Shown here one piece after another: positions 42,873-51,451 of a stretch of DNA of 64,000 bases. The stretch lies in assembly GCA_002238965.1 (NCBI GenBank), contig MPNJ01000008.1:62001-126000 (forward strand), given 5' to 3'. How positions within the stretch are numbered: the first letter of the stretch is position 1; each line of letters starts with the position of its first letter. This DNA is from Nitrospinae bacterium bin107 (GTDB taxonomy: Bacteria > UBA8248). The position numbers and the translations under genes were made by a program. The notes below the pieces were generated by a model, which searched no databases, was not told where the DNA came from, and saw only the letters and a list, made by a program, of their open reading frames with translations.

Positions 42873-43652
42873 ATGCCCGATTTTATTCATGAAGCCGAGG
42901 GCGGACTCTCCATCCTGAAGTTCAACAGAAAAAACGTTCGCAACGCCATCAACGAAGAAATCATGCAGGGGCTCTCAGACGCCCTAGTCAACCTCGAAGC
43001 ATCTCGAGAACTGAGAGCCGTCGTCCTCACGGGTGCGGGCGAGGAGGCGTTCTGCTCAGGCGGCGACTTGAAGTGGCTACAGTCATTTGAATCTCACGAG
43101 GCGGGTCTGGGGATGAGCAGACGCATGCAGGGAATCCTGGGGCGTCTGTCCGAATTGCCAGTGCCTGTCATCGCCGTTTTGAATGGATACGCTCTGGGCG
43201 GTGGGACCGAAATCGCCATGTCCTGTGACATGCGAATAATCGAAGAACACGCCTACATGAGCTTCAAGCAAGCCCGCGTCGGCCTCATGACGGGTTGGGG
43301 AGGCGGGGGTCGTCTTCTCCGCGCTATCGGCTATGGACGCGCGATGGAATTGTTGACCACCTGCAAAGAACTGAGCCCCGAAGATGCGCTCAAGATGGGA
43401 CTTGCCAACGCCGTGGTACACAAAGGAGACGGTCTTCGCGTCGCGAAAGCGATGGTGGATGAAATTACCAAAAGCGCGCCGACGGCTATCCGCTCTTTGA
43501 AGGAATTGCTCTTATTCGGATTAGAAAATACACTGAATGAAACGAAGGGTATGGAATCGTCGCTATTTGCAGATCTTTGGGTGTCAGAAGATCATGATGA
43601 GGCGGTAAAAGCATTTTTCGAAAAGCGAAACCCCGTTTTCAAGGGGAGATAA
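42873..43652 (+). CDS. enoyl-CoA hydratase/isomerase family protein
   Basis: 259 residues with the crotonase fold. The first oxyanion loop is FCSGGDLKWL near residue 54; the second is YALGGGTEIAMSCDMRI near 105, followed by QARVGLMTGWGGGGRLLRAIG. One catalytic Glu of classical hydratases appears replaced (ARVGL in place of the ERLGL-like residues), so isomerase, hydrolase or decarboxylase activity is possible. AGGAGG precedes the ATG. It lies between the reductase and the mutase gene, 7 nt from the latter. Confidence 0.87.
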   Translation: MPDFIHEAEGGLSILKFNRKNVRNAINEEIMQGLSDALVNLEASRELRAVVLTGAGEEAFCSGGDLKWLQSFESHEAGLGMSRRMQGILGRLSELPVPVIAVLNGYALGGGTEIAMSCDMRIIEEHAYMSFKQARVGLMTGWGGGGRLLRAIGYGRAMELLTTCKELSPEDALKMGLANAVVHKGDGLRVAKAMVDEITKSAPTAIRSLKELLLFGLENTLNETKGMESSLFADLWVSEDHDEAVKAFFEKRNPVFKGR

Positions 43653-43659
43653 TCGCAAG

Positions 43660-45246
43660 ATGGGAAAAGAACCCCCACAGATAAAAACTCGTTCAGGTCT
43701 CGCCGTTGAAAACACGTACGGCCTGAGAGATTTGCCTCCGGGCTATTCCCCTGGCAAACCAGGCGAATATCCTCTCACGCGCGGCATTCACCCCGAGATG
43801 TACAGAAAACGTTTGTGGACGATGCGCCAGTATTCGGGTTTCGGAACCGCCGAAGATACGAATCAGCGATACCGCTTTCTACTAGACGAGGGGAACACCG
43901 GGCTTTCCGTCGCCCTCGACCTCCCGACACAACTGGGACTCGACAGCGACAATGAAAAATCATCCGGCGAAGTCGGCAAAGTCGGGGTAGCCATCGACTC
44001 ACTGGCGGATATGGAGACCATTTTTCAAGATATTCCGCTCGACAGGATCAGCACGTCCTTCACCATCAACTCAACGGCCGCCATCCTTTATGCCATGTAC
44101 GTCGCAGTCGGCAAGAAACAAGGCGTTTCGCCCGCTCAACTAACCGGCACCATCCAGAACGACATTCTGAAGGAATATGTTTCCCGCGGCACATGGATTT
44201 TCCCGCCCGAGCCATCCTTAAGGCTGATCGTCGATACTGTTGAATACGGGGTGAAAAACACTCCAAGGTTCAATACCATCAGCGCTGCAGGAGCTCATTT
44301 CAGGGATGCCGGCGCAACTGCCGTCCAGGAAGGCGGTTTTACGCTCGCGGACGCCATCGTTTACGTAGAGAGATGTCTGGACCGCGGACTTGATATCGAC
44401 GAGTTCGCCCCCAGGCTCAGTTTTTATTTTTACACCCACATGGATTTTTTCGAAGAAATCGCCAAATACAGAGCCATGCGGACGCTTTGGGCAAAAATCA
44501 TGCGTGAGCGTTTTGGCGCTAAAAATGAGAGAAGCTGGTTATTCCGCTTCGGCGTCGTTTGTGGCGGGAGTACGCTAACTGCACAAGAACCCGAGAACAA
44601 TATCGTCAGAGTCACTTACGAGACACTTTCCGCCGTGCTCGGAGGCGCCCAAACTATCTTTACTTGTGCATATGACGAAGCACTAGCCTTGCCGACCGAA
44701 GATAGCGCCCTTCTCGCCCTGCGCACCCAGCAGATCATTGCCCATGAAAGCGGCGTGCCCGATGTGGCGGACCCATTTGGTGGTTCATATTATCTGGAGA
44801 ATTTGACTGCAAGCATGGAAAATGAAATGGCGCAAATTATTGAAGACGTGGAAGAACGCGGCGGTATGGTTGAGTGCATTCAAAGAGGCGTAGTGCAAAA
44901 ATGGATAGCAGAGAGCGCTTTCCGCTGGCAAAAAGCGGTGGATGCACATGAGCAGACTATCGTCGGCGTAAATAAATATATGCGGGAGGAGCCTTCCGCA
45001 CAAGAAATATTCACGATTGATCCTGCGCTTGAAGAGCGTCAGAAGAAACAACTGAATAAATTGAAGAAAGAGCGAGACACTTCACAGGCAGAACTAAGTC
45101 TCAAACGCCTGGAAGACGCCGCTCGAGGCGATGAGAATCTCATGGTGGCGATTTCCGAGGCGGTGGAAGCATATGCCACTATCGGGGAGATAACGGACGT
45201 GCTCCGTGGCGTTTTTGGAGAATTTCAAGAGCCTGTAGCTTTCTAA
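43660..45246 (+). CDS. acyl-CoA mutase large subunit, methylmalonyl-CoA mutase-like, B12 domain absent
   Basis: 528 residues, the TIM-barrel catalytic chain of coenzyme-B12 acyl-CoA mutases. It has TMRQYSGFGTAEDTNQRY (Tyr58, matching the MCM substrate Tyr), TGLSVALDLPTQLGLDSD, AGTIQNDILKEY-like GTIQNDILKEYVSRGTWIFP, the Arg of PSLRLIVD and the His of AAGAHFRDAG. The C-terminal cobalamin-binding domain is missing and no small subunit is adjacent, so a partner must lie elsewhere. The strand normally containing HSQT reads FRFGVVCGGSTLTAQ here, an active-site change suggesting a different substrate. It follows the hydratase gene by 7 nt. Confidence 0.88.
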   Translation: MGKEPPQIKTRSGLAVENTYGLRDLPPGYSPGKPGEYPLTRGIHPEMYRKRLWTMRQYSGFGTAEDTNQRYRFLLDEGNTGLSVALDLPTQLGLDSDNEKSSGEVGKVGVAIDSLADMETIFQDIPLDRISTSFTINSTAAILYAMYVAVGKKQGVSPAQLTGTIQNDILKEYVSRGTWIFPPEPSLRLIVDTVEYGVKNTPRFNTISAAGAHFRDAGATAVQEGGFTLADAIVYVERCLDRGLDIDEFAPRLSFYFYTHMDFFEEIAKYRAMRTLWAKIMRERFGAKNERSWLFRFGVVCGGSTLTAQEPENNIVRVTYETLSAVLGGAQTIFTCAYDEALALPTEDSALLALRTQQIIAHESGVPDVADPFGGSYYLENLTASMENEMAQIIEDVEERGGMVECIQRGVVQKWIAESAFRWQKAVDAHEQTIVGVNKYMREEPSAQEIFTIDPALEERQKKQLNKLKKERDTSQAELSLKRLEDAARGDENLMVAISEAVEAYATIGEITDVLRGVFGEFQEPVAF

Positions 45247-45379
45247 AATCCTTATCACGTCCGTCGGCTTGCCCAACAAGGCAAAACACGGAATAATCAC
45301 GGGCTGAGAAAAACAATCAATCGCAAATAATATAACTCTAGAATTCCATGTGGCAAATTCATCGGAGGCAGGCAGAAAA

Positions 45380-47248
45380 ATGTGGACAGACGCCAAAAAC
45401 GGGAATAACTCGGCAACTGATTACAAGTATAGAAGCGCTACCGTTGAGCTGGACAGTGGAAATATCACGATTGAAGACAAATCCTGTGAGGATTTGGAGG
45501 ATTTTCTGGGCGGGATCGGCAGGATTTTCAAAATCCTCTCCCATCACGACGTATCTGACCCCTATGCCCCTTCCGCCCCGCTCGTCATGGAACTTGGCTG
45601 TTTTTCTGGTACGAACCTCATGACGGGGCTGAGGACGTTCTTTGGCGGCTACAGTCCGCTCAAGAGCACGCTCGCAGGCGCGCCTTCCGCTATGTACTCG
45701 GCAGGCTCCGGCAAATTCGGAACCAAGGTTGCCTGCGCGGGCATCGATGAAATCATCTTTACCGGCAGGAGCGAGAAGCCCGTCACACTGGTTATCAAGA
45801 GCGACACCCTGGGCGGCCCGCCGAGCCTGGAACTCGTGGACGCCTCTCCTCTCGTGGGCCAAGACTCGCATGAAAAAATGATGGCGCTCGCCGATGAATA
45901 CGACGATGCGCACTTCGCCGTCATCGGCCCGCCGGGGGAGAATTTTGAGACGAACCGCATGGCGTCCATTGTCTTGAGCACGGAAAACCAGCTCAAAACG
46001 AGGGAATGCAAGCCGAGGTTCTGCGGACGCGGCGGCTTCGGCGGCGTGATGGGTTCCAAAAACCTCATCGCCATCGTCGCGCAGGCGCCAGACGACAAAG
46101 CCGCCGTCACGAATGTCGTCAAAGAGGCCAACAAAGTCATCTCACGGGGCGCAGGTTCCAAAAACTACCGAGACGCCCATAAGGCGGACGGCGGCGGTGG
46201 AACCTGGCGAAACATCGCGGGTCTCCACCCCATGGGCTGTCTGCCCGAGAGGAACTTCTGGGCGCCGGGAAACGATGACGCCGTTCAACTGTACCGGGGC
46301 AGCTTTGAAGAACCCTACGTCATCAAGGATGAATCCTGCTTCAAGTGCGGCATCGCGTGCCATAAAAACATCTACGACAGGCCCGAGGGCGAGACGGCCG
46401 AAGGCAGGCGGGCGAAAAAAGGAAAATTCAGGGTCAAGTTCGACTATGAACCGCTCGATCTCATCACGGCGAACTGCGGCGTCTACGATGCGGAAGAATC
46501 CCTGGATCTCGTCGAACTGGGTGACCGGATGGGTTACGACGCCATCAGCCTGGGCGCCACCATAAGCTACGCCATGGAGTGGAACGAGAAAAACCCCGAC
46601 AAACCCGTGCTCGACGACATCCGCTTCGGCGACGCCAGGAAGATGGATGAATTGATCCGCAAAGCGGCGGCGGGCGAGTGTGAAGAACTGGCCCAGGGCA
46701 CCATGCGTCTGGCCCAGCAGTGTGGCGACCTATCCTTCGCTATGCAGGGCAAGGGCCTCGAATACCCGGCCTATCTGCCCGAAACAAACCCCGGCTACCC
46801 CTGGGCACTGGCAGGCGGCCACATGAGCATGCGCACGTTCCTGCTCCTCATCCTCGACGGCCAGCAGACGGACATCGATTACTGGGAAAACGCCATCCAG
46901 AACGGCATCTACTATACGAGGGACGACCTCATCGGCACTTGCAAATTCGCGGGCGCGCCCAACGAGAATATCGTCGACAGCCTGAACGATATGTTCGGCG
47001 TCTCGTTGACGGAAGAAGACGTGAACCAGGCGATTCGGCGTTCCTACCTGAGAGGACGCCTGCTGGAGAAAAAAGTGGGCTATACCGACGAGGAATACGA
47101 CGTGCCCTCCCGCGTGTATGAAGGGGCGAATGAAAACGTCAAAATGCCCAGCTTCATGACGCGCGAATTCATGGATGAACTCAAAAAACGAACCGAGGCG
47201 AATTGGGACAGGCTCACCGAGGAAGAGGGAATCGCCCTTCCCGCATGA
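45380..47248 (+). CDS. aldehyde:ferredoxin oxidoreductase family protein (tungsten/molybdenum bis-pterin)
   Basis: 622 residues from ATG 45380 (a GTG at 45350 is an alternative). The AOR family is shown by CGRGGFGGVMGSKNLIAI, GTWRNIAGLHPMGCLPERNF, the 4Fe-4S Cys motif SCFKCGIACHKNI with the fourth Cys later in DLIGTCKFAG, and DRMGYDAISLGATISYAME. The fold binds a tungsto- or molybdo-bis-pyranopterin and one cluster, oxidising aldehydes to acids with ferredoxin as acceptor. It may also work in reverse or on other substrates, as BamB does. It is 134 nt after the mutase and ends at a good terminator. Confidence 0.92.
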   Translation: MWTDAKNGNNSATDYKYRSATVELDSGNITIEDKSCEDLEDFLGGIGRIFKILSHHDVSDPYAPSAPLVMELGCFSGTNLMTGLRTFFGGYSPLKSTLAGAPSAMYSAGSGKFGTKVACAGIDEIIFTGRSEKPVTLVIKSDTLGGPPSLELVDASPLVGQDSHEKMMALADEYDDAHFAVIGPPGENFETNRMASIVLSTENQLKTRECKPRFCGRGGFGGVMGSKNLIAIVAQAPDDKAAVTNVVKEANKVISRGAGSKNYRDAHKADGGGGTWRNIAGLHPMGCLPERNFWAPGNDDAVQLYRGSFEEPYVIKDESCFKCGIACHKNIYDRPEGETAEGRRAKKGKFRVKFDYEPLDLITANCGVYDAEESLDLVELGDRMGYDAISLGATISYAMEWNEKNPDKPVLDDIRFGDARKMDELIRKAAAGECEELAQGTMRLAQQCGDLSFAMQGKGLEYPAYLPETNPGYPWALAGGHMSMRTFLLLILDGQQTDIDYWENAIQNGIYYTRDDLIGTCKFAGAPNENIVDSLNDMFGVSLTEEDVNQAIRRSYLRGRLLEKKVGYTDEEYDVPSRVYEGANENVKMPSFMTREFMDELKKRTEANWDRLTEEEGIALPA

Positions 47249-47269
47249 GCAACTGAGCTAGATCAAAAG

Positions 47270-47299
47270 CGCCCTCCGGCGACTGTCGGGGGGCGTTTT
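47270..47299 (+). terminator. Rho-independent terminator after the AOR gene
   Basis: CGCCCTCCG (47270-47278) pairs with CGGGGGGCG (47287-47295) with one G-T pair around an 8-base loop, followed by TTTTCTTTT. It ends the reductase-hydratase-mutase-AOR group. Confidence 0.8.
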
Positions 47300-47335
47300 C
47301 TTTTCATCGGCCTATTGTTTCCCAGATGCCCGAAG

Positions 47336-48037
47336 CTACACCCCGCGCTTGTCACCCCACAGCATAACGTGAAGCCTGGGAGTGAAGCGAAATCCTCGAT
47401 TCATCGAAAGCTCCGCCAGGGCGAACAGCCTGTGCTCCATCTGCTCTCGCGTTTTGCCTCCCGGGGAAACGATGACGCGACTTCGCGGGAAATCACCAAG
47501 GCCGTACTTTTCGAGGACAGACTCGATTTCATCTAGTTCATTCGCCCGATGAACCACGAATTTGAGATAGGGTTCCTTGGTTCGGCGCAGCCAGTCGAGG
47601 GTAGTCGGCTGTTTTTCCTCCGGGATTTGGGCCGACTGTAGTTTGGGCGAGACGTTCCACTGGTCCACCCGTTCGAGGAGGTCTTCAGACGGCGGTACGT
47701 GGCCCGCCGTTTCCACCTCCACCCTTAAGCCCGCAGCATGGAGGGCCTTAATTAGCGTTGGGAACTGCGGGGATTCCAGAGGTTCACCCCCCGTCACCAC
47801 CACCTGGGCGCCTTCGTGTTCCTCACAAAAACCCAGGATTTCCGCAATCGATCTCTCCTCCACCGGAGGTCCCGACCAGGAATACTTCGTGTCGCACCAC
47901 ACGCAGCCCACAGAGCAGCCCATGAGACGAATGAAGACGGACGGTCGACCGATGGTCGCGCCCTCACCCTGTAAAGAGAAAAAAAGCGGATCGGCAAGTG
48001 ACACCCTGAAATCCGCTTTTTCCTTGAGTTTTGTCAT
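47336..48037 (-). CDS. queE: 7-carboxy-7-deazaguanine synthase QueE
   Basis: 233 residues. Radical SAM enzyme of queuosine/7-deazaguanine synthesis that contracts 6-carboxytetrahydropterin. The N-terminus has SLQGEGATIGRPSVFIRL and the cluster motif CSVGCVWCDT (Cys42, 46, 49; CxxxCxxC), typical of QueE, then VVVTGGEPL. An ATG one codon after a GTG is taken as the start. No other queuosine genes are in the window. It is convergent with the AOR gene. Confidence 0.9.
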   Translation of the reverse strand: MTKLKEKADFRVSLADPLFFSLQGEGATIGRPSVFIRLMGCSVGCVWCDTKYSWSGPPVEERSIAEILGFCEEHEGAQVVVTGGEPLESPQFPTLIKALHAAGLRVEVETAGHVPPSEDLLERVDQWNVSPKLQSAQIPEEKQPTTLDWLRRTKEPYLKFVVHRANELDEIESVLEKYGLGDFPRSRVIVSPGGKTREQMEHRLFALAELSMNRGFRFTPRLHVMLWGDKRGV

Positions 48038-48115
48038 CACGCCATGCCCGCTTCTTCACTCTCGGTCAGAGGTTCTCAACGCCAGGGTCAAAAGGGCAAT
48101 AACACTTATCCCCAA

Positions 48116-48397
48116 TTACCCCAACGCCGCCGCAACGATGACCGCCACGCCCAGAAAAATCGCGCCCACGACGATACCCACCGCCCTGTTTTGATCTTTC
48201 GACAGCGCATCGTTCACCGAGAAGGGCGTGATCCACTCGAAAATCTTGTACCCGATCATCAGCAAAGCGATGCCGACCAGGCCATATACGATCGATAGAA
48301 AGAGGCCCGTCCCGACTCCCATACGGGGCGCGCCCTGGGCGAGGGCCACGGCGGGCGTCAAGAGACTCATCGTAGTTGCTATCGCGAATTTCTTCAT
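48116..48397 (-). CDS. DUF350 family small membrane protein
   Basis: 93 residues with a signal-like N-terminus (MKKFAIATTMSLLTPAVALA) and two further membrane helices. IVYGLVGIALLMIGYKIFEW and DQNRAVGIVVGAIFLGVAVI match the DUF350 pattern of inner-membrane proteins of unknown function, often found beside PspA-, AIM24- or Tim44-like genes. The ATG has an AAGGAG site. It follows the glycine-rich membrane protein gene by 31 nt. Confidence 0.82.
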   Translation of the reverse strand: MKKFAIATTMSLLTPAVALAQGAPRMGVGTGLFLSIVYGLVGIALLMIGYKIFEWITPFSVNDALSKDQNRAVGIVVGAIFLGVAVIVAAALG

Positions 48398-48428
48398 CTG
48401 GAAACTCCTTGTTCAGTGACGGAAAATT

Positions 48429-48860
48429 TTAACGTCGTGACATCATTCGCATAATGAAAATCAGGATGAGGGGAAAGAGCAGCATCCGGCCCAGACCGAA
48501 AAGACCCATCCCGCCGAATCCCCATCCTCCCAGCATTCCCAAACCCATGCCCATGCCGAAACCGCCGAGTCCGCGCCGGCCCGCGAACCCCCGGCTGTAG
48601 CCCCGTCCATAGCCTCGTCTCGAAAACGAACGCGCGCCGAAGGAACGCATGCGTCCGAACCCGCCGAACGAACGGCCCCCTCCGAAACGCCTGGCTTCCG
48701 CAATGGATGGCTGTAGAACGAGGGCGGCGGTGATAGCGGAGGCCCCCACTGCGCCACGCACGATGTGCGTCGACGAAACGGAGGCAAGCGCAAAGAATGC
48801 GCCCGCAACAACGATCAAGAGACAGTAAGCGGGGCGAAACAAGAATGGGGTTGTCTTCAA
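48429..48860 (-). CDS. glycine/arginine-rich membrane protein
   Basis: 143 residues. An N-terminal membrane segment (about 8-27) and a second near 35-52 precede a low-complexity Gly/Arg/Phe/Ser domain (RRFGGGRSFGGFGRMRSFG onward). A final hydrophobic helix (MLLFPLILIFIMRMM) follows. The AEARRFGGGRSFG segment recalls the N-terminal half of bacterial Tim44-like proteins, but the Tim44 domain is absent, so the protein may be shortened. It is next to a DUF350 gene and probably co-transcribed with it. Function unknown. Confidence 0.65.
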   Translation of the reverse strand: MKTTPFLFRPAYCLLIVVAGAFFALASVSSTHIVRGAVGASAITAALVLQPSIAEARRFGGGRSFGGFGRMRSFGARSFSRRGYGRGYSRGFAGRRGLGGFGMGMGLGMLGGWGFGGMGLFGLGRMLLFPLILIFIMRMMSRR

Positions 48861-48937
48861 TGCGGCCTCGCATCAGGGGCGGTCGAAACTACGGCAACAG
48901 CCTAGCAGGGCGTGCCCAATTTCTCAATCACCCGTTT

Positions 48938-49717
48938 TCAGTCCCATCTCCTGCCCGGCATGTGATTGTAGACGCTGTTCAGGATGCCACCGTCGATGTC
49001 GAGACGCGAAGATGTGATCCAGTCGGATTCCTCGGAAAGCAGGAATAAAATGCCGTGCGCGATATCCACCGGCTGGCCCACGCGGCCGAGGGGCGTCACG
49101 TCGCTTCTGCCTTTCTTGATCTCGGGGTCTTGCAGATAGGCGGTGAGCGGCGTTTCCGTGTGGCCGGGGCATACGGCGTTCACGCGAATACCCTTGCGCG
49201 CCCATTCGATTCCCAGCTGCTTGGAAAGCATGATGATGCCCGCCTTCACCGTGCTGTACGCGCCCGACATCCCGTAAGGCTGGACCCCTGCGTTCGAGGA
49301 TAAATTCACCATGACGCCCGGCCTCTCGTTCTCAATCAGCCAGCGGCCCGCCGCCTGGCACATCAGAAACATGCCCGTGAGGCCGATGTCCACCACCATT
49401 TTCCAGCTCGCCAGAGGCAGATCGACCAGCGGGGCGGGGTCCATCTTGATGGCGCAGTTCACGAGGTGGTTCAGCCCGCCAAACTCGCCCACCGCGCGCT
49501 CCACCGCCGCCTGGCAGGACGCCTCATCCGTCACGTCGAGCGATTGAAATACCGCCTTCTCCTTGCCGAGACTGGCTTCCAGCTCGACGCCCAGCTCCTC
49601 GTTCACGTCGCCGATGAGCACCCGGCCGCCCTGTTCCACATACATTTCACACGTCTTGGCGCCGATGCCCCGGGCGCCACCTGCGACAATACAGACATCC
49701 CCATCGAAACGGCCCAT
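48938..49717 (-). CDS. SDR family oxidoreductase
   Basis: 259 residues with a Rossmann fold. The cofactor loop is GGARGIG near residue 13, the catalytic tetrad includes Ser in NLSSNAG and Tyr/Lys in YSTVK, and SSRLDIDGG ends the domain. IGDVNEE at the end of beta-2 suggests NAD(H). The usual NNAG segment is replaced by NCAIK. It follows a paralogue with the same oddity, 20 nt upstream on the same strand. A hydroxyacyl or sugar-alcohol substrate is possible but unknown. Confidence 0.87.
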   Translation of the reverse strand: MGRFDGDVCIVAGGARGIGAKTCEMYVEQGGRVLIGDVNEELGVELEASLGKEKAVFQSLDVTDEASCQAAVERAVGEFGGLNHLVNCAIKMDPAPLVDLPLASWKMVVDIGLTGMFLMCQAAGRWLIENERPGVMVNLSSNAGVQPYGMSGAYSTVKAGIIMLSKQLGIEWARKGIRVNAVCPGHTETPLTAYLQDPEIKKGRSDVTPLGRVGQPVDIAHGILFLLSEESDWITSSRLDIDGGILNSVYNHMPGRRWD

Positions 49718-49737
49718 GCGGAACCTCCTCTCTCAAG

Positions 49738-50538
49738 TCATTTATACTCGATTTTCCTGCCGCCCCAGTTTCGCCCGGGCGTATGAATCATCTTGCTCTC
49801 CACCTGCCCGCCGTCGATGGGCAGGTTCGCCGCCGTGATGTATCTCGCCCGGTCCGAGAGGAGGAACACGCATCCCTCAGCGATGTCTTCAGGCGTGGCG
49901 ACGCGGCCCATCGGCACGACGGAGGCGCGCCCCGCCGCGATTTCCGGGTCCTGGAACATGGCCTCGGTCATCGGGGTGCGCACCTGGCCGGGCGAGACGG
50001 TGTTCGCGCGAACGCCGCGTCCGCCCCACTCCACGCCGAAGAGCTTGCTGAGCATGATCGCCCCTGCCTTGCATACGCTGTAAGCGCCCGCGAGGGGGTA
50101 GGTCTGCATGCCGCCGATGGAGGAGACGAAGACGAGGGAGCCGCTTCCCTTCTCCAGCATCACCCGTCCCGCCGCCTGGGCGCAGAGGAAATAACCCTTT
50201 AGCCCGATGTCCATCACCATGTCCCAGTCGGCTTCGGGCAATTCTTCCAGCTTTCCAGGCACGAGCTTTATCGCGCAGCAGACGAGGCCGTCTATCGTCC
50301 CGAAAGCGTCTACGGCCTCGGCCGTCATGCGCTCGGCGTCGGCTTTCTTCGCCGTATCCATCTCGATGAGGAAAGCCTTAGCGCCTTGTTTTTCCACCAT
50401 ATAGACTGTCTCGGCGGCGGTTTCGCGGTTGATGTCGGCCACGGCGACGTCCGCCCCCTCGCTGGCGGCGAGAACGCACGTGGCGCGGCCGATGCCGCTT
50501 CCCCCTCCCGTGACGATGACCTTCTTGCCCTCGAGCAT
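49738..50538 (-). CDS. SDR family oxidoreductase (tandem paralogue)
   Basis: 266 residues. Motifs: TGGGSGIGRA cofactor loop, VADINRE (NAD-type Asp), Ser in FVSSIGG, YSVCK and AANLPIDGGQ. NNAG is replaced by CCAIK, paralleling the next gene; both also share VMDIGLKGYFL/VVDIGLTGMFL, so they arose by duplication. It leads a two-gene minus-strand unit with a 900-bp non-coding region upstream. Confidence 0.87.
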   Translation of the reverse strand: MLEGKKVIVTGGGSGIGRATCVLAASEGADVAVADINRETAAETVYMVEKQGAKAFLIEMDTAKKADAERMTAEAVDAFGTIDGLVCCAIKLVPGKLEELPEADWDMVMDIGLKGYFLCAQAAGRVMLEKGSGSLVFVSSIGGMQTYPLAGAYSVCKAGAIMLSKLFGVEWGGRGVRANTVSPGQVRTPMTEAMFQDPEIAAGRASVVPMGRVATPEDIAEGCVFLLSDRARYITAANLPIDGGQVESKMIHTPGRNWGGRKIEYK

Positions 50539-50747
50539 GGCGCGCGATCCTCCAAAGAGTGATTATTCAACAGGTTACGGCTCGTCCCTGGCCCCGTGCA
50601 CCGCATTCTACGCGAGAGAGGCCCATCCGACCAGCCCTGCGCTTACGGTCCAGGATAATATTTATTTTACCTATACATAACAACGACTTGCGCCGGATAG
50701 ATGATTTCGTTTCGAGGACTGACGGGGACGCATTAATTTTCGGAAAT

Positions 50748-50785
50748 ACCCCGTGAATTTATCTAAAAACCCCGTGAATTTATCT
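50748..50785 (+). repeat. tandem 17-bp direct repeat, period 21
   Basis: ACCCCGTGAATTTATCT occurs at 50748-50764 and exactly again at 50769-50785. The 21-bp period equals two helical turns, as expected for protein-binding iterons, though only two copies are present. Confidence 0.6.
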
Positions 50786-51089
50786 TATTTTATTGAATTA
50801 TTCAGGTATTCGAGGTCTTCGCGCGCACGGCCATCGCCCGCCCGGCTCACCGGACGCCACCCGAGCAACCGTCGGGCCGGACGCGAATCCCGGGGCGGCA
50901 GCCACACCGTCCAAAAGCCCTCTCGAAACCAGGCGCCTGCGATTCGCGTCCTCCGCGCGCCGGATAACCGGGCACGCTCACGGCGCGCTCCCTCCCGCAC
51001 GAGGAGAGGGAGCCGTACGATACGCGCACGTCCGTAAATCCCCTTCCTCGCAAATGCGGGCAAATGCGCGAATCGATTCCGACCCATCC

Positions 51090-51204
51090 GGGGTTGTTGA
51101 AAAACCCCTGAAAGGTAGGGTTTGATCCCTCGAGGGTCTTGAAGTTCACTCCCCGGTAGGAAATATATACGCCCGGTCTCGAAACGGGGTTTTTCAACAG
51201 CCCC
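51090..51204. repeat. MITE-like element bounded by inverted repeats
   Basis: The 19-bp GGGGTTGTTGAAAAACCCC at 51090-51108 faces GGGGTTTTTCAACAGCCCC at 51186-51204, inverted with one mismatch. Each end is itself nearly palindromic. The 115-bp unit carries no gene. Related TTTTTCAACA ends occur at 51312-51330 and 53313-53333, so this is a dispersed family. Confidence 0.6.
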
Positions 51205-51233
51205 TGCCCGGCGGGAATGCATCGCCTTTTTCT

Positions 51234-51268
51234 ACCCCCCTGACAAGGGGGGTAGAGGGGGGGGTGCC
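51234..51268. repeat. C/G-run hairpin repeat
   Basis: ACCCCCCTGACAAGGGGGG begins a C-run/G-run hairpin followed by further G runs. A closely similar sequence lies at 53238-53268, marking a dispersed intergenic repeat. Confidence 0.55.
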
Positions 51269-51451
51269 TTAATGGGGTTTCCCTCTCAAGGGGTTGCCTT
51301 TACCCACTCAAGGGCTTTTTCAACATCCCCAGTCCGGCAGGAATTGACCCGCAGGGAGAGAGGGTTTGACGCGAGCAACGAACGAAGGGATTACTCATCC
51401 GCTACGAGGAGCGCCGACAGGGATGATCCTCATGCGCCGAACTCAGCTCTA

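Larger units (their letters stand above)
50539..51451. other. non-coding region with dispersed and tandem repeats
   Basis: About 910 bp without a convincing gene. It contains an AT-rich part with a 17-bp tandem repeat (50748-50785), a GC-rich stretch, an inverted-repeat element (51090-51204), a run of CCCCCC/GGGGGG hairpins (51234-51268) and a further TTTTTCAACA repeat (51312-51330). It probably also holds the SDR promoter, though none is clear. Confidence 0.6.

Noticed and set aside
45265-45285. Terminator between mutase and AOR genes
   Set aside because: TTGCC with GGCAA forms only a 5-bp stem and has no T tract.
50785-51222. A 145-codon minus-strand frame in the intergenic region
   Set aside because: It is built from the dispersed repeats of this region, is Arg-rich, and has no ribosome site or domain.
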